Shown piece by piece: positions 7,429 to 15,515 of a stretch of DNA of 36,864 nucleotides (positions are counted from its first letter, which is position 1; each line of letters opens with the position of its first letter). The stretch is taken from assembly GCA_903961015.1 (NCBI GenBank), contig CAJCCX010000126.1, positions 1-36,864 of the forward strand, given 5' to 3'. The stretch comes from an uncultured bacterium (lineage in GTDB: Bacteria; Planctomycetota; Phycisphaerae; Phycisphaerales; SM1A02). A model generated the notes under the pieces. It saw only the letters and a list, made by a program, of their open reading frames with translations, was not told the DNA's origin and ran no database searches. The translations under genes were made by a program, and so were the position numbers.

Positions 7429-8685
7429 TCAGCTTCGACTTGCAGCTTCTACTTGAACCAGTGATCGCGCGAACGCATCGATGCGCGCAACGCCTTTTTC
7501 TATTTGCGCTTGCGAGCATGCGAAGGAAAGTCGAATATGGTTGCGAGCGCACTCGCCGAAATCTTCACCAGGAACGACTGCAACATGCGCCTCCGCAAGA
7601 AGCGCCTCGGAAAACGCTTGGGCAGAATCGAGAAGCCTTCCGCCTGGCGACTTTCGACCAAGCAACTCTCCAATATTTGGGAAGGAATAAAAAGCCCCTG
7701 TTGACTGCACAACTTGGAACCCTGGAACCGCAGAGAGCAATTGATGAATCAACTTCGCACGCGCCGCGAATGCGACGCGCATCTTCTCGACCTCTGGAAG
7801 AGTCGCGGGCGACAAAGCTTCGATCACCGCTGGCAAGAAGAAACTCGCAATCGAATTTGTCATCTGGCCTTGAAGCTTGATCACTTCGCGCATGAATTTA
7901 CTCTTTTCACTTGGCGCGCACATGTATCCAATGCGCCATCCAGTCATCGCATATGCCTTGCTCATTCCATTGATCGTCACCGTGCGATCGGCAACGCGCG
8001 GATCGCTGCCAGGAGACCAATGCGAAATTCCTTGTGCAATTTCTGGGAAGATCAGCTTTTCATAAATCTCATCCGAAATGATTGCGATCTTTGGATGCGC
8101 AGCGATCACATCGACGATGGCACGCAGTTCGGACTCGGGATAGACAATCCCGCAAGGATTGCTCGGTGAGTTCAACAAAATTCCAATTGTCCGCGGTGTG
8201 ATTGCGCGCGAGATTTGTTCGGCAGAGACTCGAAAGCCATGCTCCATCGAACCTGGAACTTCGATGCAGACTCCACCAGCGAGTTCGATCAGCGGACGGT
8301 AACTCACCCACGCTGGAGTGGGCAGTAACACTTCATCGCCGCGGCCTGGCTCGATCATTGTCTGCAATGCCATGTACACAGAATGCTTTGCGCCAACTGT
8401 CACTGTCACATCTTCAGCGCGACACTGAATGCCGTTTTCTTCTCGCAACTTATTAGCAATCGCTTCGCGCGTTGGCTTATCACCTGCAGTTGGTGCATAC
8501 TTGGTCATTCCAGATTCGAGCGCCTTGATCGCAGCGCGCTTAATCGCAAGCGGCGTATCGAAATCGGGTTCGCCCATTGCGAAACCTATCACGTCGACTC
8601 CTTGCGCCTTCAGTGCAGCCGCACGTGCTCCTACTGCAAGAGTTGCGGACTCCTTCATTTCTGCGATACGGCTGGAAATTTGCAT
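7429..8685 (-). CDS. Class I/II PLP aminotransferase, aspartate-type
   Basis: A 418-aa pyridoxal-phosphate enzyme of fold type I. Visible are the N-terminal IGFAMGEPDFDTP, NSPSNPCG, the ISDEIYEKL Asp/Tyr pair, the PLP lysine in GMSKAYAMTGWRIGY, and the substrate-carboxylate Arg near NHIRLSFA. It fits the I-gamma aspartate (or prephenate) aminotransferase group; the exact substrate cannot be read from sequence. ATG 8685 is supported by TATTCT 6 nt upstream. It is divergent from the phosphofructokinase gene, and neither gene leaves more than about 35 bp between starts. Confidence 0.9.
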   Translation of the reverse strand: MQISSRIAEMKESATLAVGARAAALKAQGVDVIGFAMGEPDFDTPLAIKRAAIKALESGMTKYAPTAGDKPTREAIANKLREENGIQCRAEDVTVTVGAKHSVYMALQTMIEPGRGDEVLLPTPAWVSYRPLIELAGGVCIEVPGSMEHGFRVSAEQISRAITPRTIGILLNSPSNPCGIVYPESELRAIVDVIAAHPKIAIISDEIYEKLIFPEIAQGISHWSPGSDPRVADRTVTINGMSKAYAMTGWRIGYMCAPSEKSKFMREVIKLQGQMTNSIASFFLPAVIEALSPATLPEVEKMRVAFAARAKLIHQLLSAVPGFQVVQSTGAFYSFPNIGELLGRKSPGGRLLDSAQAFSEALLAEAHVAVVPGEDFGECARNHIRLSFACSQAQIEKGVARIDAFARSLVQVEAASRS

Positions 8686-8691
8686 TCATAA

Positions 8692-8697
8692 AGAATA
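8692..8697 (-). promoter_or_regulatory. -10-like TATTCT, predicted leaderless start of aminotransferase
   Basis: On the minus strand TATTCT plus 6 nt precede ATG 8685. There is no SD in the spacer. Confidence 0.55.
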
Positions 8698-8720
8698 GCG
8701 AATCAACACGAAGGCCTCGA

Positions 8721-9893
8721 ATGCACTACAGTTCGGCGCTTCCCATGAGTCCAGACTCCATTCGTCGCATCGGCATTTTGACAGGCGGTGGCGATTGCCC
8801 CGGCTTGAACGCTGTCATCCGTGTGGTTGCAAAGACGGCGATGTTGCAATTTGGTATCGAAGTCATCGGTATCGAGGATGGCTTTCAAGGATTGATCGAA
8901 AATCGTCTTCGTCCACTCTCTTTCCGCGATGTCTCTGGAATCCTGACCCGAGGCGGAACGATCTTGGGCAGTAATAATCGCTGCAATCCAAAAAGGTATT
9001 GCACTTCGATGGCCGCCGATGGAAGCCCGGTGTTTTCAGATGTCACTCCGACTTGCATCGAAACGATTCGCAAGAAAAAGATCGATGCACTGATCGTCAT
9101 CGGCGGCGATGGCACAATGAGTTGCGCTGCGCCGCTTGTCGAAGCTGGCATCAATGTCATCGGCATTCCAAAGACAATCGATAATGATCTCTTCGGTACA
9201 GAAATCACCTTCGGATTCCTCACTGCCGTAGCGACTGCGACCGAAGCGCTTGATCGCCTGCATTCAACGGCTGACAGTCATCACCGAGTGATGGTCTGCG
9301 AAGTGATGGGCCGAAATGCTGGTTGGATTGCGTTGACATCAGGCGTTGCGAGTGGATCAGATGTCATCTTGATCCCAGAGATTCCTTATGAAGAAGATGC
9401 GATCGCCGATTATGTCAAGCAGCGAATGAGTGGTGGACCAGGATTCGCAATCGTCGTCGTGGCCGAAGGTGCGAAGCCTATGGGCGGGGTACAGAGCGTT
9501 GCTCGAATCGATCCCACAAGTCCAGATCCAATTCGACTTGGCGGTATCGGCCAGCGAGTCGCCGACATGATCGCAGCGAAAACAAATGCTGAAGTTCGCA
9601 TGACATCTCTCGGTCACATTCTGCGTGGTGGTATGCCTATTGCCGCCGACAGAATCCTCGCCACAAATTTCGGGTATCACGCTGTATCCATCCTGATGGA
9701 AGGCGCAACGGGCCGTTTGGTTGTGCGAGAAAACAACGTCTTCAGCGATGTCGATCTTCTCGTCTCGGCAGGTCGTCAACGTCTCATTCCAACCAATCAT
9801 GCACTGATAACCGCCGCGCGTGCGCTGGGGACTTCTTTCGGCGATCGGCTCGGACACACGCACGGCGGTGTCGGACCATCCTCGGTGATCTGA
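8721..9893 (+). CDS. pfkA: 6-phosphofructokinase (G/K mixed type)
   Basis: Phosphorylates fructose 6-phosphate in glycolysis. At 390 aa, it shows the phosphate-binding GILTGGGDCPGLN (residues 18-30), GGDGT (128-132) and PKTIDNDL (150-157, catalytic Asp 154). ATP-specific enzymes have Gly at the equivalents of both position 131 and K151; PPi enzymes have Asp and Lys. This one has Gly plus Lys, as in group III enzymes such as those of actinobacteria, several of which use ATP. So ATP is likelier than PPi, but PPi cannot be excluded. ATG 8721 is chosen for a GAAGG SD 6 nt upstream; ATG 8745 is the alternative. Confidence 0.92.
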   Translation: MHYSSALPMSPDSIRRIGILTGGGDCPGLNAVIRVVAKTAMLQFGIEVIGIEDGFQGLIENRLRPLSFRDVSGILTRGGTILGSNNRCNPKRYCTSMAADGSPVFSDVTPTCIETIRKKKIDALIVIGGDGTMSCAAPLVEAGINVIGIPKTIDNDLFGTEITFGFLTAVATATEALDRLHSTADSHHRVMVCEVMGRNAGWIALTSGVASGSDVILIPEIPYEEDAIADYVKQRMSGGPGFAIVVVAEGAKPMGGVQSVARIDPTSPDPIRLGGIGQRVADMIAAKTNAEVRMTSLGHILRGGMPIAADRILATNFGYHAVSILMEGATGRLVVRENNVFSDVDLLVSAGRQRLIPTNHALITAARALGTSFGDRLGHTHGGVGPSSVI

Positions 9894-9914
9894 CGCACGC
9901 AGGCAATCATCCGC

Positions 9915-9920
9915 TAGGCT
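9915..9920 (+). promoter_or_regulatory. -10-like TAGGCT, predicted leaderless start of gmhB operon
   Basis: TAGGCT plus TCAACT precede GTG 9927. It would drive the five-gene coupled run to 14619. Confidence 0.6.
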
Positions 9921-9926
9921 TCAACT

Positions 9927-10787
9927 GTGAAGAGTGGAGTTTTTCTCGATCGAGACAATACGATTCTGGCCAATGATGGCGACTTGGGTGATCCCGCACT
10001 CGTGCGAATTTTGCCCGGAGCCGCATGGGGAATCCGCGCACTTCGCGAAGCTGGATATTGCGTGGTGGTCGTCACAAATCAAGGCGGAGTTGCACGCGGA
10101 CTTTATAGCGAGAACGATGTCGATGCGGTTCATGCGCGCTGTGAAGAATTGCTGACACGCGAAGCAGAGTGGACGCGCTCCGAGCCACTCATCGCGAAGT
10201 GGATGTATTGCCCCTTTCATCCCAACGGGATCGTCGCTGAATATCGCTGCGAACACCCGTGGCGAAAACCTGCGCCTGGAATGTTGATCGCAGCCGCAGT
10301 CGAACTTTCGATCGACTGCGCAAAGAGTTGGATGATCGGCGATCAAGAGCGAGATATAGACGCTGGTCGATCCGCAGGATGCCGCACAATTCTGATCACT
10401 CCCCCATCGCGTGTTGAAGCAGAAGTGCGCGCCACAAGTAGCGCGGATTTTGTCGAAGCAGACTTACTGCATGCGAGTCATCGTATTCTTCGCGTGGATG
10501 GACGCGATGGCGCGCCAATGTGGGCGCAGACGAGTTCGACAAAACTGATTGCGGTGTTCGGGCGACTTGCAGATGCGAACACAAGAAATGTGATTCAAGC
10601 GGCAGCGCGCGCGCTTGCAGAACGCGAAGAAGTGCGACTTGTGCGATTGACGGTCGACGAGTTTGGAGTCGACCTGGAAATCGTTGGCAGTGAGATCGTC
10701 GCTCTTGGATTTGCAGCTGAATTGCGCAGGAATACCAATCATTGGGCGCAGTCTCATGGTGATTTGCCACTCTGGGTCAACGGATGA
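9927..10787 (+). CDS. gmhB: GmhB-like HAD phosphatase with a C-terminal extension
   Basis: The first 180 or so residues match D-glycero-D-manno-heptose 1,7-bisphosphate 7-phosphatase (or a histidinol-phosphate phosphatase relative) of the HAD superfamily. HAD motif I is FLDRDNTI (nucleophile D8, acid D10; the usual Gly is Asn), motif II is VVTNQGG, and motif III is KPAPGM plus IGDQERDIDAG. A zinc loop has C-x-H...C-x-H (YCPFHPNG, YRCEHPW). Residues about 185-286 form an extra region I cannot assign. The next gene is a GT9 heptosyltransferase-type enzyme, which supports a heptose role. Start is GTG 9927; its stop overlaps the next start by ATGA. Confidence 0.85.
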   Translation: MKSGVFLDRDNTILANDGDLGDPALVRILPGAAWGIRALREAGYCVVVVTNQGGVARGLYSENDVDAVHARCEELLTREAEWTRSEPLIAKWMYCPFHPNGIVAEYRCEHPWRKPAPGMLIAAAVELSIDCAKSWMIGDQERDIDAGRSAGCRTILITPPSRVEAEVRATSSADFVEADLLHASHRILRVDGRDGAPMWAQTSSTKLIAVFGRLADANTRNVIQAAARALAEREEVRLVRLTVDEFGVDLEIVGSEIVALGFAAELRRNTNHWAQSHGDLPLWVNG

Positions 10788-11881
10788 GAGAGACTTCGCA
10801 ATCGATTTTTCCGATTCTTGCCAAAGATGCGCGCAACATCCTGGTCATCTTGCCTTCGTGGGTGGGCGATGCGTGTATGGCAACTCCAGTCCTTCGCCAT
10901 CTTGCTCAACATCGACCCGACGCGCGCATCGCCGTCTTCGGCCGCGCCAATCTGCGACCTCTGATGGACGGCCTTCCGTGGGTCAACTCATTTCACGCTG
11001 GTTCAATGCGAGGCGCGAAGGCAATCGGCGAAGTTCGCGGCATTCGCGCAGAGCATTTCGACGCGGTTCTTCTGCTTCCCAATTCTTTTCGAAGCGCTGC
11101 CTTCGCACGACTCTCTGGCATCGCGCACCGCGCAGGCACAGATCGTGATGGACGCGGGTGGTTGCTCAGTCACGGCTTTGCGCAAGAGAAATCACTTCAA
11201 AGCGCAGCGACTGCATACGCATCACTTGCAAGTTGGTGGATGGGATCTCCGCTGACCGACCAACATATGGAACTGCGCGTCACCGAACAAGATCGAAGCG
11301 CTGCAAAAATTCTTCTGCATGAACTGCCAGAGAAGTCACACGAAGCACATCGCGACTTGATCTTGCTCAATCCAGGTGCGAACCGAGAAGACAAACGATG
11401 GCCTGCAGATCACTTCGTGCAGGCCGCGCGCGCGCTTTCGTTGGCGCGCCCTGCCGGCGTTCCACCACGACCAATCGCCGTGAATGGGGGCCCTTCTGAA
11501 GCTGCCCTGTGTGCAGAAATCGCAGGGAAATCAGGGGGAATCGACCTCTGCGCTCGCGGTGTGATGTTGGGATCGCTCAAGGCGATTCTACAACGTACGG
11601 CGTTGCTTATCACAAACGACACAGGGCCGCGCCATATTGCAGCCGCACTAAATACTCCAACGATCGCTCTCTTTGGGCCAACGGATTATCGATGGACACC
11701 AACAGACTATCCACACGAGCGACGCATCATCTCAGAACCGTTCTTGACAGAAGACCGCATCGCAGACGATCACGCCGCACTTTGCGCAATTGATCGAATC
11801 TCAGTTGGCGATGTGTTGCATGCTGCGCACACCCTCGATCAATCACTCATCGCGCATGAACGAAGTAAGATTCCAACATGA
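10784..11881 (+). CDS. Glycosyltransferase family 9 (heptosyltransferase-like)
   Basis: A 365-aa GT-B enzyme of family 9, which transfers heptose from ADP-heptose to lipopolysaccharide core at the inner membrane. Visible are the N-terminal ILVILPSWVGDACMATPVL, the mid-protein LNPGANREDKRWP (typically LNPGA...KRWP) and the C-terminal NDTGPRHIAAAL...ALFGPTD, the nucleotide-sugar end. It resembles WaaF-type transferases most. It overlaps gmhB by ATGA before it and plsY by ATGA after it. Together with gmhB it suggests an outer membrane with heptose-containing glycolipid; the acceptor is unknown. Confidence 0.88.
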   Translation: MRETSQSIFPILAKDARNILVILPSWVGDACMATPVLRHLAQHRPDARIAVFGRANLRPLMDGLPWVNSFHAGSMRGAKAIGEVRGIRAEHFDAVLLLPNSFRSAAFARLSGIAHRAGTDRDGRGWLLSHGFAQEKSLQSAATAYASLASWWMGSPLTDQHMELRVTEQDRSAAKILLHELPEKSHEAHRDLILLNPGANREDKRWPADHFVQAARALSLARPAGVPPRPIAVNGGPSEAALCAEIAGKSGGIDLCARGVMLGSLKAILQRTALLITNDTGPRHIAAALNTPTIALFGPTDYRWTPTDYPHERRIISEPFLTEDRIADDHAALCAIDRISVGDVLHAAHTLDQSLIAHERSKIPT

Positions 11882-12588
11882 ACATTATGGCTGCTCCACT
11901 CTGGACTGTGATGATCGTCATTGGATTTGTCTGTGGCAGCATTCCATTTGGTGTGATCATCGGTCGCGCCAAAGGAATTGACATTCGTCAACATGGTTCG
12001 AAGAACATTGGCGCAACAAATGTTGGGCGAGTACTCGGTCGAAAATTTGGCCTGCTCTGTTTTTTCTTTGATGCACTCAAAGGAGCACTGCCTGTTCTTG
12101 GTGTTTGGTGGTTTCTTGCTCGACAACATCCAGAACAAACAAATATTGTTGGCATGTTGATGCCACTCGTTGGAGTCGCCTCAATTCTTGGCCATGTCTT
12201 TTCGCCGTGGGTTGGATTTCGCGGTGGAAAGGGAGTCGCCACCAGCTTTGGCGCACTTCTTTCAATGTGGCCGCTGATGACATTCCCCGCTCTCGGCGCG
12301 TTGCTCGTCTGGATCATCGTGCTGAAATTGTTTCGCTTCGTATCGCTTGCATCTCTTTGCGCTGCAATCTCACTGCCTTTGCTCTTGCTCGCTCGAGTGA
12401 AAATGATCGCATCAGAACCATCAATTGCCGTCGATTCCTATTTGCCGCTGCTGCTCGCCGTCACAACGCTCGCTTTATTGGTTATCTGGAAGCACCGAAC
12501 GAACATCACTCGATTGCGATCTGGAACCGAACCTCGTGTTGGCGCCACGAAACCGTTCGAGCCATCCTCCGCTACTCTGGGATCATGA
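11878..12588 (+). CDS. plsY: Acyl-phosphate:glycerol-3-phosphate acyltransferase PlsY
   Basis: PlsY makes lysophosphatidic acid from acyl-phosphate and glycerol 3-phosphate, the first membrane step of phospholipid synthesis. The 236-aa protein has five to six hydrophobic helices and three conserved motifs: GSIPFG with GSKNIGATNVGR, the long loop GHVFSPWVGFRGGKGVAT, and a late KHRTNITRLRSGTE. The C-terminus is about 25 residues longer than in short homologues. ATGA overlaps at both ends couple it to GT9 and purB. Confidence 0.94.
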   Translation: MNIMAAPLWTVMIVIGFVCGSIPFGVIIGRAKGIDIRQHGSKNIGATNVGRVLGRKFGLLCFFFDALKGALPVLGVWWFLARQHPEQTNIVGMLMPLVGVASILGHVFSPWVGFRGGKGVATSFGALLSMWPLMTFPALGALLVWIIVLKLFRFVSLASLCAAISLPLLLLARVKMIASEPSIAVDSYLPLLLAVTTLALLVIWKHRTNITRLRSGTEPRVGATKPFEPSSATLGS

Positions 12589-14030
12589 CCTCCGATTCGG
12601 CGAGTCACGGATACCGATCACCTCTTGAAACCCGCAATGCATCTGCGGCAATGCGTTCCATTTGGAGCGAACACCACCGCTTTACGACATGGCGTCGCGT
12701 CTGGCTTGCGCTGGCTCAAGCGCAAATGGAATTGTCACTCGGCCCAACTGCAGAACAAGTCGAATCGATTCGACGCGTTCTTGATTCTGTCGACCTCGAT
12801 GCTGCGGCCAAGCACGAACAACGACTGCGTCACGATGTGATGGCGCACGTCCATGCGCTGGGAGATCAAGCAATCGCAGCCCGCGCGATCCTTCATCTCG
12901 GTGCGACAAGTCAGGATGTTGTTTGTAATGCCGACGCAATTCTGCAACGCGAAGCGCTCTCTCTGATCGCCACTCGCCTTGCGCGAGTGATTGATCGACT
13001 TGGCGCATTCGCACAGAAGTGGCGCGAACTTCCAGTCTTGGGATTCACCCATTATCAACCTGCTCAACCTCTCACGATGGGTCGGCGCGCAACGCTATGG
13101 GCGCAAGAATTTGTCATCGCACTCGATGAGATTGAAATGCGCCGAGACGCGCTGAAACTTCGTGGACTGCGCGGAGCAACTGGCACTCAAGCATCTTTCT
13201 TGACGCTGTGCGGCGGAGATCCAAAGCGTGTCGATCAACTTGAACGCCGATTTGCCGAGATTTTCTGGGGAAATGCCGACGCGCTGTGGCCAATGACCAG
13301 CCAGACCTATCCGCGAATTTGGGACGCTCAAATGCTCTCATCGTTGGCGATTGGTGCATGCGCCGTTCATAAATGTGCGAATGACATTCGCCTGCTCTGC
13401 AATTTGCGCGAAGTCGACGAGCCATTCGAATCCGAACAAATCGGATCGAGTGCGATGCCATACAAAAGAAATCCAATGCGCTGCGAACGCGCAACGGGAC
13501 TCGCTCGTTTCGTGATCTCGCTGACGCACAACGCATACGACACTGCCAGCACGCAGTGGCTAGAACGAACACTCGACGATTCTTCCAACCGTCGTCTTTC
13601 AATTCCAGAATCATTTCTTGCTCTCGATGGGGCTTTGGAAGTGATGGCAAATGTTGCGGGCGGATTGGTTGTCTATCCCGGACAATGCACCGCTCGACTC
13701 GACGCCGAACTTCCATTCATGGCGACCGAAGAAATTCTTCTCGCCGCAGTTGCGCGGGGCGTGGACCGCCAAGAAGCGCATGAATCGCTGCGACAACATT
13801 CGCAAGCTGCTGCACAGCGCATCAAAGGCGATGGCGCTCCCAACGATCTCCTTTCGCGCCTTGCAGGCGATCCACACTTCAATGCGATTGACTTTCAGTC
13901 GCTCATCAGCGCAAAGCGATTCGTGGGTCGTTCCACAGAACAAGCGGACTCGTTCCTACGAGATTCCATCGAACCAATTCGAGCCCGATATGCAAAGGTT
14001 CTGCACGAAGAGCCTGAACTCCGCGTGTAA
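12585..14030 (+). CDS. purB: Adenylosuccinate lyase
   Basis: Cleaves SAICAR and adenylosuccinate, two steps of purine synthesis, in the cytoplasm. The 481-aa protein belongs to the fumarase/aspartase superfamily: HDVMAHVHALGDQ (region 1), LGATSQDVVCNAD, and the signature GSSAMPYKRNPMRCER with the catalytic-loop serine. TQWLERTLDDSSNRR is also family-typical. The start is the ATG at 12585 that overlaps plsY's TGA (ATGA); a much longer open frame upstream is the plsY gene read out of frame. Purine and envelope genes in one coupled run suggest growth-rate-linked co-expression rather than one pathway. Confidence 0.95.
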   Translation: MTSDSASHGYRSPLETRNASAAMRSIWSEHHRFTTWRRVWLALAQAQMELSLGPTAEQVESIRRVLDSVDLDAAAKHEQRLRHDVMAHVHALGDQAIAARAILHLGATSQDVVCNADAILQREALSLIATRLARVIDRLGAFAQKWRELPVLGFTHYQPAQPLTMGRRATLWAQEFVIALDEIEMRRDALKLRGLRGATGTQASFLTLCGGDPKRVDQLERRFAEIFWGNADALWPMTSQTYPRIWDAQMLSSLAIGACAVHKCANDIRLLCNLREVDEPFESEQIGSSAMPYKRNPMRCERATGLARFVISLTHNAYDTASTQWLERTLDDSSNRRLSIPESFLALDGALEVMANVAGGLVVYPGQCTARLDAELPFMATEEILLAAVARGVDRQEAHESLRQHSQAAAQRIKGDGAPNDLLSRLAGDPHFNAIDFQSLISAKRFVGRSTEQADSFLRDSIEPIRARYAKVLHEEPELRV

Positions 14031-14043
14031 TTGCGCCAAATCA

Positions 14044-14619
14044 ATGCCGATTCCCCGCCTTCATCCCGATTCAACCGCGCTCTTGGTGATCGACATTCAA
14101 GATCGCTTGATGCCGACAATTCACAATAGTGATTTGCTCGTTGCAAGATGCCGATCTCTGATTTCTGGGGCGGCCTTACTGAAGATGCCAATCATTGTCA
14201 CGGAGCAATATGTAAAGGGTCTCGGCCATACCTTTGCTCCGATTGCTGAAGTGCTTCCTGCGGGAACGCCCGTCGTGGAAAAACTTTGCTTCACGGGGCT
14301 CACAAGCGAAGTGCGCACGCACCTTCAGTCGTTCGGTCGACCAAATCTGCTCATCTGTGGAATCGAAGCGCATGTTTGTGTTTTGCAAACTGTTCTTGAC
14401 TGCTGCTCCTTCGGAATTCAAACATTTCATGCAACGGATGCGATTTCTTCCGGCCAGCCTGATCAGATCGAACCTGCATTTCGGCGAATGGAACGCGCTG
14501 GCAGTATTCCCACAGGCGTTGTTTCTGCGCTCTATGAAATGATGAGCACGTGCGAACACCCAGTTTTTAGAGCAATCTTGCCACTTGCGAAAACAGTTGT
14601 CTCGATTCCGCAGAAATAG
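14044..14619 (+). CDS. Isochorismatase-family hydrolase, ISOC1/YcaC type
   Basis: A 191-aa cysteine hydrolase-fold protein. The catalytic triad is visible: Asp in ALLVIDIQDRL, Lys in VTEQYVKGLGHT and Cys in GIEAHVCVLQT. The EQYxKGLG and VVEKLCF stretches place it near ISOC1/ISOC2-type proteins rather than true isochorismatases or nicotinamidases. The substrate is unknown. It starts 13 nt after purB, and no good promoter is seen between, so it is probably the last gene of the gmhB run. Confidence 0.85.
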   Translation: MPIPRLHPDSTALLVIDIQDRLMPTIHNSDLLVARCRSLISGAALLKMPIIVTEQYVKGLGHTFAPIAEVLPAGTPVVEKLCFTGLTSEVRTHLQSFGRPNLLICGIEAHVCVLQTVLDCCSFGIQTFHATDAISSGQPDQIEPAFRRMERAGSIPTGVVSALYEMMSTCEHPVFRAILPLAKTVVSIPQK

Positions 14620-14655
14620 CGAATTTTGTTGCGCGGGCTACCACAACGCAAAACG

Positions 14656-14681
14656 AAAAAACTCCGCTGATAAAAATCAGC
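14656..14681 (-). terminator. Weak intrinsic terminator after the Hc1-like gene
   Basis: On the minus strand a 6-bp stem (GCTGAT with ATCAGC, 4-nt loop) is followed by GGAG and six T (14661-14656). The rest of the 128-bp gap between 14619 and 14748 shows nothing else. Confidence 0.5.
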
Positions 14682-14747
14682 AGAAAAATCGAATGTTCGA
14701 CATCAGAGCGTCAAAACGCCATTTGCGGCGTTCGGCGCAGAGTCAAA

Positions 14748-14936
14748 TCAAGCCTTTGGTGGTTCTTCACGCCCAGCAAGGATCGCAGCGCGAACCTCTT
14801 GAGCGACAGAACGCACTTCTTGCATGTGCTTTCGTGCACGCGTTCCCGCGGCTCGATTGCCCCCAGCAGCCTTTTCAATGTCCTCACGTGCCCCATTGAG
14901 AACCGCTAGAAGTTTTTCATAACTTTGCATGATCAT
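14748..14936 (-). CDS. Histone H1-like protein, Hc1 family (short)
   Basis: A 62-aa protein, helical by composition. The core GGNRAAGTRARKHMQEVRSVAQEVR matches the GNKAAGTRxRK...EKxxKEfRK pattern of the Hc1-type histone-like family (PF07432), known from chlamydiae, Bacteroidetes and relatives. Chlamydial Hc1 condenses DNA through a Lys/Ala-rich tail, which is missing here: the chain stops right after the helical core. A DNA-binding or RNA-binding role is therefore inference. ATG 14936 is chosen for the SD AAGGAGGT 8 nt upstream, the strongest SD in the window, which suggests high translation. Confidence 0.75.
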   Translation of the reverse strand: MIMQSYEKLLAVLNGAREDIEKAAGGNRAAGTRARKHMQEVRSVAQEVRAAILAGREEPPKA

Positions 14937-14944
14937 TGGTTCAG

Positions 14945-14952
14945 ACCTCCTT
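14945..14952 (-). promoter_or_regulatory. Perfect Shine-Dalgarno AAGGAGGT
   Basis: Read on the minus strand it lies 8 nt before ATG 14936. It stands out because most operon-leading genes here have none. Confidence 0.85.
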
Positions 14953-15026
14953 AGTAGGTCGAAAGTGTAGCAAATTGCTATCTTCCCGTCACTCTCACCC
15001 CTCAGTAAAATTTACGCAAGCAAAAT

Positions 15027-15500
15027 ATGGCCGCCACACTCCTCTTTCCCCTTGAACAAATCGACCGTTCCCAAACTCTGTGTGACAAGGCAGAAATCGA
15101 TCGTTATCTGCCTCAGAGCGGCCACATGCGGATGATTGACCGAGTTATTTGGCTCTCGGAACTTGGGACTTCTGCATTAGGCGAACGCATCATTCGCGAT
15201 GATGAATTCTGGGTCGAAGGGCATATTCCGGGCAGACCAATTTTCCCTGGGGTGCTGATGATCGAAGCGGCAGCCCAACTTTGCAGCATCGCCCATACGC
15301 GTCTTGGTCGGACAACGGGCTTTCTTGGCTTCACGCGCTGCGATGATGTCATCTTCCGCGGACTAGTGGTTCCTGGCGATCATTTTTATATCCTCTCAAA
15401 AGAAGTTTCATACAACGTTCGCCGCTTCGTCAGTCAGACGCAAGGCATCGTGAATGACAAACTCGTCTTTGAAGCGACCATCACCGGAATGGCGATCTAA
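15027..15500 (+). CDS. 3-hydroxyacyl-ACP dehydratase, FabZ-like
   Basis: A 157-aa hot-dog-fold protein. The active-site stretch FWVEGHIPGRPIFPGVLMIEAAAQ contains the catalytic His (GHxPxxPxxPG) and Glu (EAAAQ) of FabZ. It would remove water from 3-hydroxyacyl-ACP in fatty acid elongation. The N-terminal LPQSGHMRMIDRV corresponds to FabZ's LPHRxPFLLVDRV but reads GHMRM. Planctomycetes often carry several FabZ/FabA-like paralogues, so this could be a specialised one. It starts at ATG 15027, divergent from the Hc1-like gene, and manA follows after 15 nt. Confidence 0.85.
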   Translation: MAATLLFPLEQIDRSQTLCDKAEIDRYLPQSGHMRMIDRVIWLSELGTSALGERIIRDDEFWVEGHIPGRPIFPGVLMIEAAAQLCSIAHTRLGRTTGFLGFTRCDDVIFRGLVVPGDHFYILSKEVSYNVRRFVSQTQGIVNDKLVFEATITGMAI

Positions 15501-15515
15501 ACTCGAGGAGTGATC

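Noticed and set aside
9357-9863. Long minus-strand frame inside the phosphofructokinase gene
   Set aside because: It is antisense to a clearly conserved enzyme, has atypical composition (Cys/His/Arg-rich) and no homology I recognise. Other long antisense frames (19904-20485, 13114-13716, 31059-32159) were dropped for the same reason.
12105-12584. Long N-terminal extension of purB
   Set aside because: It is the plsY gene read in another frame; purB begins at the ATGA overlap at 12585.
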